Assembly: GCA_019637315.1 (NCBI GenBank)
Contig: JAHBVU010000004.1
Coordinates: 124,001-188,000, forward strand
Direction of reading: 5' to 3'
DNA length: 64,000 nt
Source: Gemmatimonadales bacterium
GTDB taxonomy: Bacteria > Gemmatimonadota > Gemmatimonadetes > Gemmatimonadales > GWC2-71-9
Each line of letters starts with the position of its first letter. Positions within the stretch are counted from its first letter, which is position 1. Made by a program: the position numbers and the translations under genes. Below the pieces are notes generated by a model, which saw only the letters and a list, made by a program, of their open reading frames with translations, searched no databases and was not told the DNA's origin. Positions 62,561 through 64,000 of this stretch are shown here, piece by piece.

Positions 62561-62883
62561 CGCCGAGCCCGATCGGGAATCGAGGTGAATCGAGCTATCC
62601 CGCCGCTGCGCGCCAAGCCATCGAACCGAACTCGGCCGTCCCGATCCGTCCGCCCTTCGAGCGTTTCACCGGTGTCGAGTTCGATCCGGACATCCTGGTC
62701 GGGAACAGGATCGCCCGCCTCATCCTTGAGGATCACGCCGAGCCAGGTATCGGGTGGATCGTCGGGGAGGACCGGGCCGGGCTCCGTTGCCGGGCGCGGT
62801 CCGGTACGGCAGGGGGCGCACGCCGACCCGCCGCCAGGCGGAGCAAGTGCGTCGGCCTGCGCCTGCGAAATCTGAAGCGTCAT
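62557..62883 (-). CDS. Small VgrG-tail-like Ig/CarboxypepD-type domain protein
   Basis: The 108-residue protein overlaps its neighbours on both sides by four bases (ATGA). Residues 1-45 are a flexible linker rich in Gly/Pro/Cys. Residues about 46-95 follow the pattern WLGVILKDEAGDPVPDQDVRIEL...GRTDRDGRVRFDGLA, which is the beta-sandwich often seen as the C-terminal tail of type VI secretion VgrG and PAAR proteins (W.E..L.DE.G.PVPG...V.LPDG...G.LD..G.ARFDGI). Here it is a separate gene. It probably connects the cargo protein to a spike or adaptor. No VgrG or PAAR gene is in the window. Confidence 0.65.
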   Translation of the reverse strand: MTLQISQAQADALAPPGGGSACAPCRTGPRPATEPGPVLPDDPPDTWLGVILKDEAGDPVPDQDVRIELDTGETLEGRTDRDGRVRFDGLARSGGIARFTSIPDRARR

Positions 62884-63410
62884 CGGAGTGCTCCGCCTAA
62901 CGACACATGGCGGTCGCCGATTCGCTGCCAGAGCAGCTCACAGGAACGGTCGGGACGACCGATCGCAAACGCGTCGACCGGGCCGAAGAAGCCAGGGAGA
63001 TCGACCTCGGGCGCCGCGAGGTAACTCGACAGCACGCGCGGATCGTAGAATCGGAAGTACCAGGACTCGTTGGTCGGGCTCTCGATGATCAGGAAACGGC
63101 GGAAGTGACGGTAGAGCGCCTCGAAGCCTGCACCGGACAGCACCAAGGCGCCCCACGGCTCGTCCCACAGCACCTCGCGAATCCAGCCAAGGGTATCGGC
63201 ATCGACGCGGTACAGATATGGCGCGATGGCCCACAGCTCTTCTTCGGCGCGCCCCCGATAGAGCGACCGGGCGCTCCCGGGGTCGGTCTCTCGGCAACGG
63301 ATCGGAACCGCAGGCTGGTCGCACGCATCGACGAGCGCGTAGAGGCGGCCGGCTTGGGACCACCGGTCGACAACTGTCGGCGCAATCTCAGTCCGCTGTA
63401 GCGTGGTCAC
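62880..63410 (-). CDS. DUF4123 protein (type VI secretion effector adaptor-like)
   Basis: The 176-residue protein follows the DUF4123 pattern: GRLYALVDACDQPAV at the start, SLYRGRAEEELWAIAPYLYRV, a WGALVLSGAGFEALYRHFRRFL helix and WYFRFYDPRVLSSYL. DUF4123 proteins (Tap/TEC) bind a type VI effector and load it onto VgrG. The start is uncertain: GTG at 63410 is preferred because the frame upstream to a TTG (63446) adds only Pro-rich residues. It is the first gene of a minus-strand cassette whose next gene overlaps it by four bases. It is divergent from the PadR gene. Confidence 0.8.
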   Translation of the reverse strand: MTTLQRTEIAPTVVDRWSQAGRLYALVDACDQPAVPIRCRETDPGSARSLYRGRAEEELWAIAPYLYRVDADTLGWIREVLWDEPWGALVLSGAGFEALYRHFRRFLIIESPTNESWYFRFYDPRVLSSYLAAPEVDLPGFFGPVDAFAIGRPDRSCELLWQRIGDRHVSLGGALR

Positions 63411-63527
63411 CTTGAGAATATGCGTCGGCGGCGGGCAGGGCGGCAACGCCGCGGGGCTCGCCCGTTTCCGTTGCGATTCGGCTACCGGCTCGGTACCTTC
63501 CGCCCTATTGAGTATCTAGAGGTCACC

Positions 63528-63860
63528 ATGGCTGGGGACAAACTCGACCTGCTGCAAGGCACGCTGGATCTCATCGTGCTCAAGCTGCTGCAAGGCGGAC
63601 CAGCCAACGGCTGGCAGCTGACGCAGACGATTCAGCTCGTCTCGCGCGGAACGCTCGACGTCAACTACGGCTCGCTCTACCCCGCCCTCCGCCGACTCGA
63701 GGCCAAGGGCATGGTCAGCGCCGAGTGGGGGCCAAGCGAGAACAATCGCCGGGCGCGGTTCTATAAGTTGACGCCAGCCGGGCGGAAGCAGCTGGCCAAA
63801 GAACGCGCCGACTGGGAGCGATTCACCGGCGCACTCGGCCTGATCCTCGCGACCGAGTGA
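63528..63860 (+). CDS. PadR family transcriptional regulator
   Basis: The 110-residue protein is a typical PadR winged helix: LDLLQGTLDLIVLKLLQGGPANGWQL, then VNYGSLYPALRRLEAKGMVSAEWGPSENNRRARFYKLTPAGR. The short C-terminal helix (KQLAKERADWERFTGALGLIL) is the subfamily found next to permease genes in Gemmatimonadota. GAGG lies five bases before the ATG at 63528. It may regulate the divergent DUF4123 cassette or the genes beyond the window. Confidence 0.9.
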   Translation: MAGDKLDLLQGTLDLIVLKLLQGGPANGWQLTQTIQLVSRGTLDVNYGSLYPALRRLEAKGMVSAEWGPSENNRRARFYKLTPAGRKQLAKERADWERFTGALGLILATE

Positions 63861-63864
63861 TCGG

Positions 63865-64000
63865 CTACGCCACTCCAAACAGGGATGTCAGGTTCTCGAG
63901 ATCCTCGGGGTCGAAGAGGCGCCACCCCTGGGCGAGGAATCGAAGCAGTTCGTCCTCGGTCGGATAGCTGTGGTATCGACCCGCCGCCGGATCCTGCGGT
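63865..64000 (-). CDS. C-terminal end of an unknown gene (runs off the window)
   Basis: The last 45 codons are visible, reading SYPTEDELLRFLAQGWRLF and DPEDLENLTSLFGVA before a TAG at 63865-63867. It is soluble and helical in character. It converges on the PadR gene, ending 4 bp after it. No family is recognised from this fragment. It may belong with the DUF4123 cassette. Confidence 0.5.
   Translation of the reverse strand, partial: PQDPAAGRYHSYPTEDELLRFLAQGWRLFDPEDLENLTSLFGVA

Noticed and set aside
60575-62875. 766-codon plus-strand frame opposite the candidate effector
   Set aside because: Antisense shadow. The minus-strand genes overlap by ATGA and have recognisable domains; this frame has neither.

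Overview
The window is GC-rich with dense, mostly short-spaced genes. It carries many secreted S9, M14 and metzincin-type peptidases, amidohydrolases, DinB-fold proteins, a UPF0182 protein, a DUF2911 protein and a PadR regulator. This mix is typical of Gemmatimonadota, so a Gemmatimonadota-like bacterium is the best guess; it is inferred from gene content only. I saw no rRNA, tRNA, CRISPR array, transposase or phage genes.

Layout. 1-4.8 kb (minus strand): a truncated S9 peptidase, then a tightly overlapped GNAT acetyltransferase, sirtuin and oligopeptidase B. 4.9-9.5 kb: a malonyl-CoA-synthetase-like enzyme, a HExxH membrane protein, a DUF4105 protein, a small AP2-like protein and an Asp-box propeller. 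9.6-17.2 kb: an exported Cys/His-rich repeat protein, a DinB protein, a dodecin/LysM/lipoprotein cluster, an AlkD-like glycosylase, a Tat-exported amidase, lspA and a DUF2911 protein. 17.6-23.5 kb: two large histidine-kinase-like proteins in which several phosphotransfer residues are missing. 23.5-35.4 kb: a methyltransferase, a LOG-like protein, dipeptidyl peptidase IV, UPF0182, a beta-lactamase-fold protein, a TolB/amidohydrolase giant and a membrane protein. 35.6-51.9 kb: a penicillin-acylase family enzyme, an M14 carboxypeptidase, a DUF433 protein, a serine hydrolase, a PafA-like phosphatase, an amidohydrolase, a haloacetate-dehalogenase-like enzyme and a DUF5117-type metalloprotease. 52.1-56.1 kb (minus strand): lysC-dapB-dapA-dapD, each junction an ATGA overlap, preceded by a short Lys-containing ORF and a strong terminator that ends at the lysC start codon. 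56.5-59.4 kb: a second M14 peptidase. 59.4-63.4 kb: a four-gene cassette with a DUF4123 adaptor, a small VgrG-tail-like domain and a large protein with a clan-CD-protease-like His/Cys pair. 63.5-64 kb: a PadR regulator and the end of an unknown gene.

The four observations I rate highest are these. (1) Three copies of a roughly 120-130 bp palindromic element share a core, but each copy has its own outer arms, which remain self-complementary. (2) A leader peptide and attenuator appear to control lysine biosynthesis. (3) The paired sensor proteins form a degenerate phosphorelay. (4) The DUF4123 cassette may deliver a caspase-like cargo. A cysteine-paired 34-residue repeat protein with a His-rich insert is also unusual. 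Functional names rest on motifs read by eye; no database search was possible.
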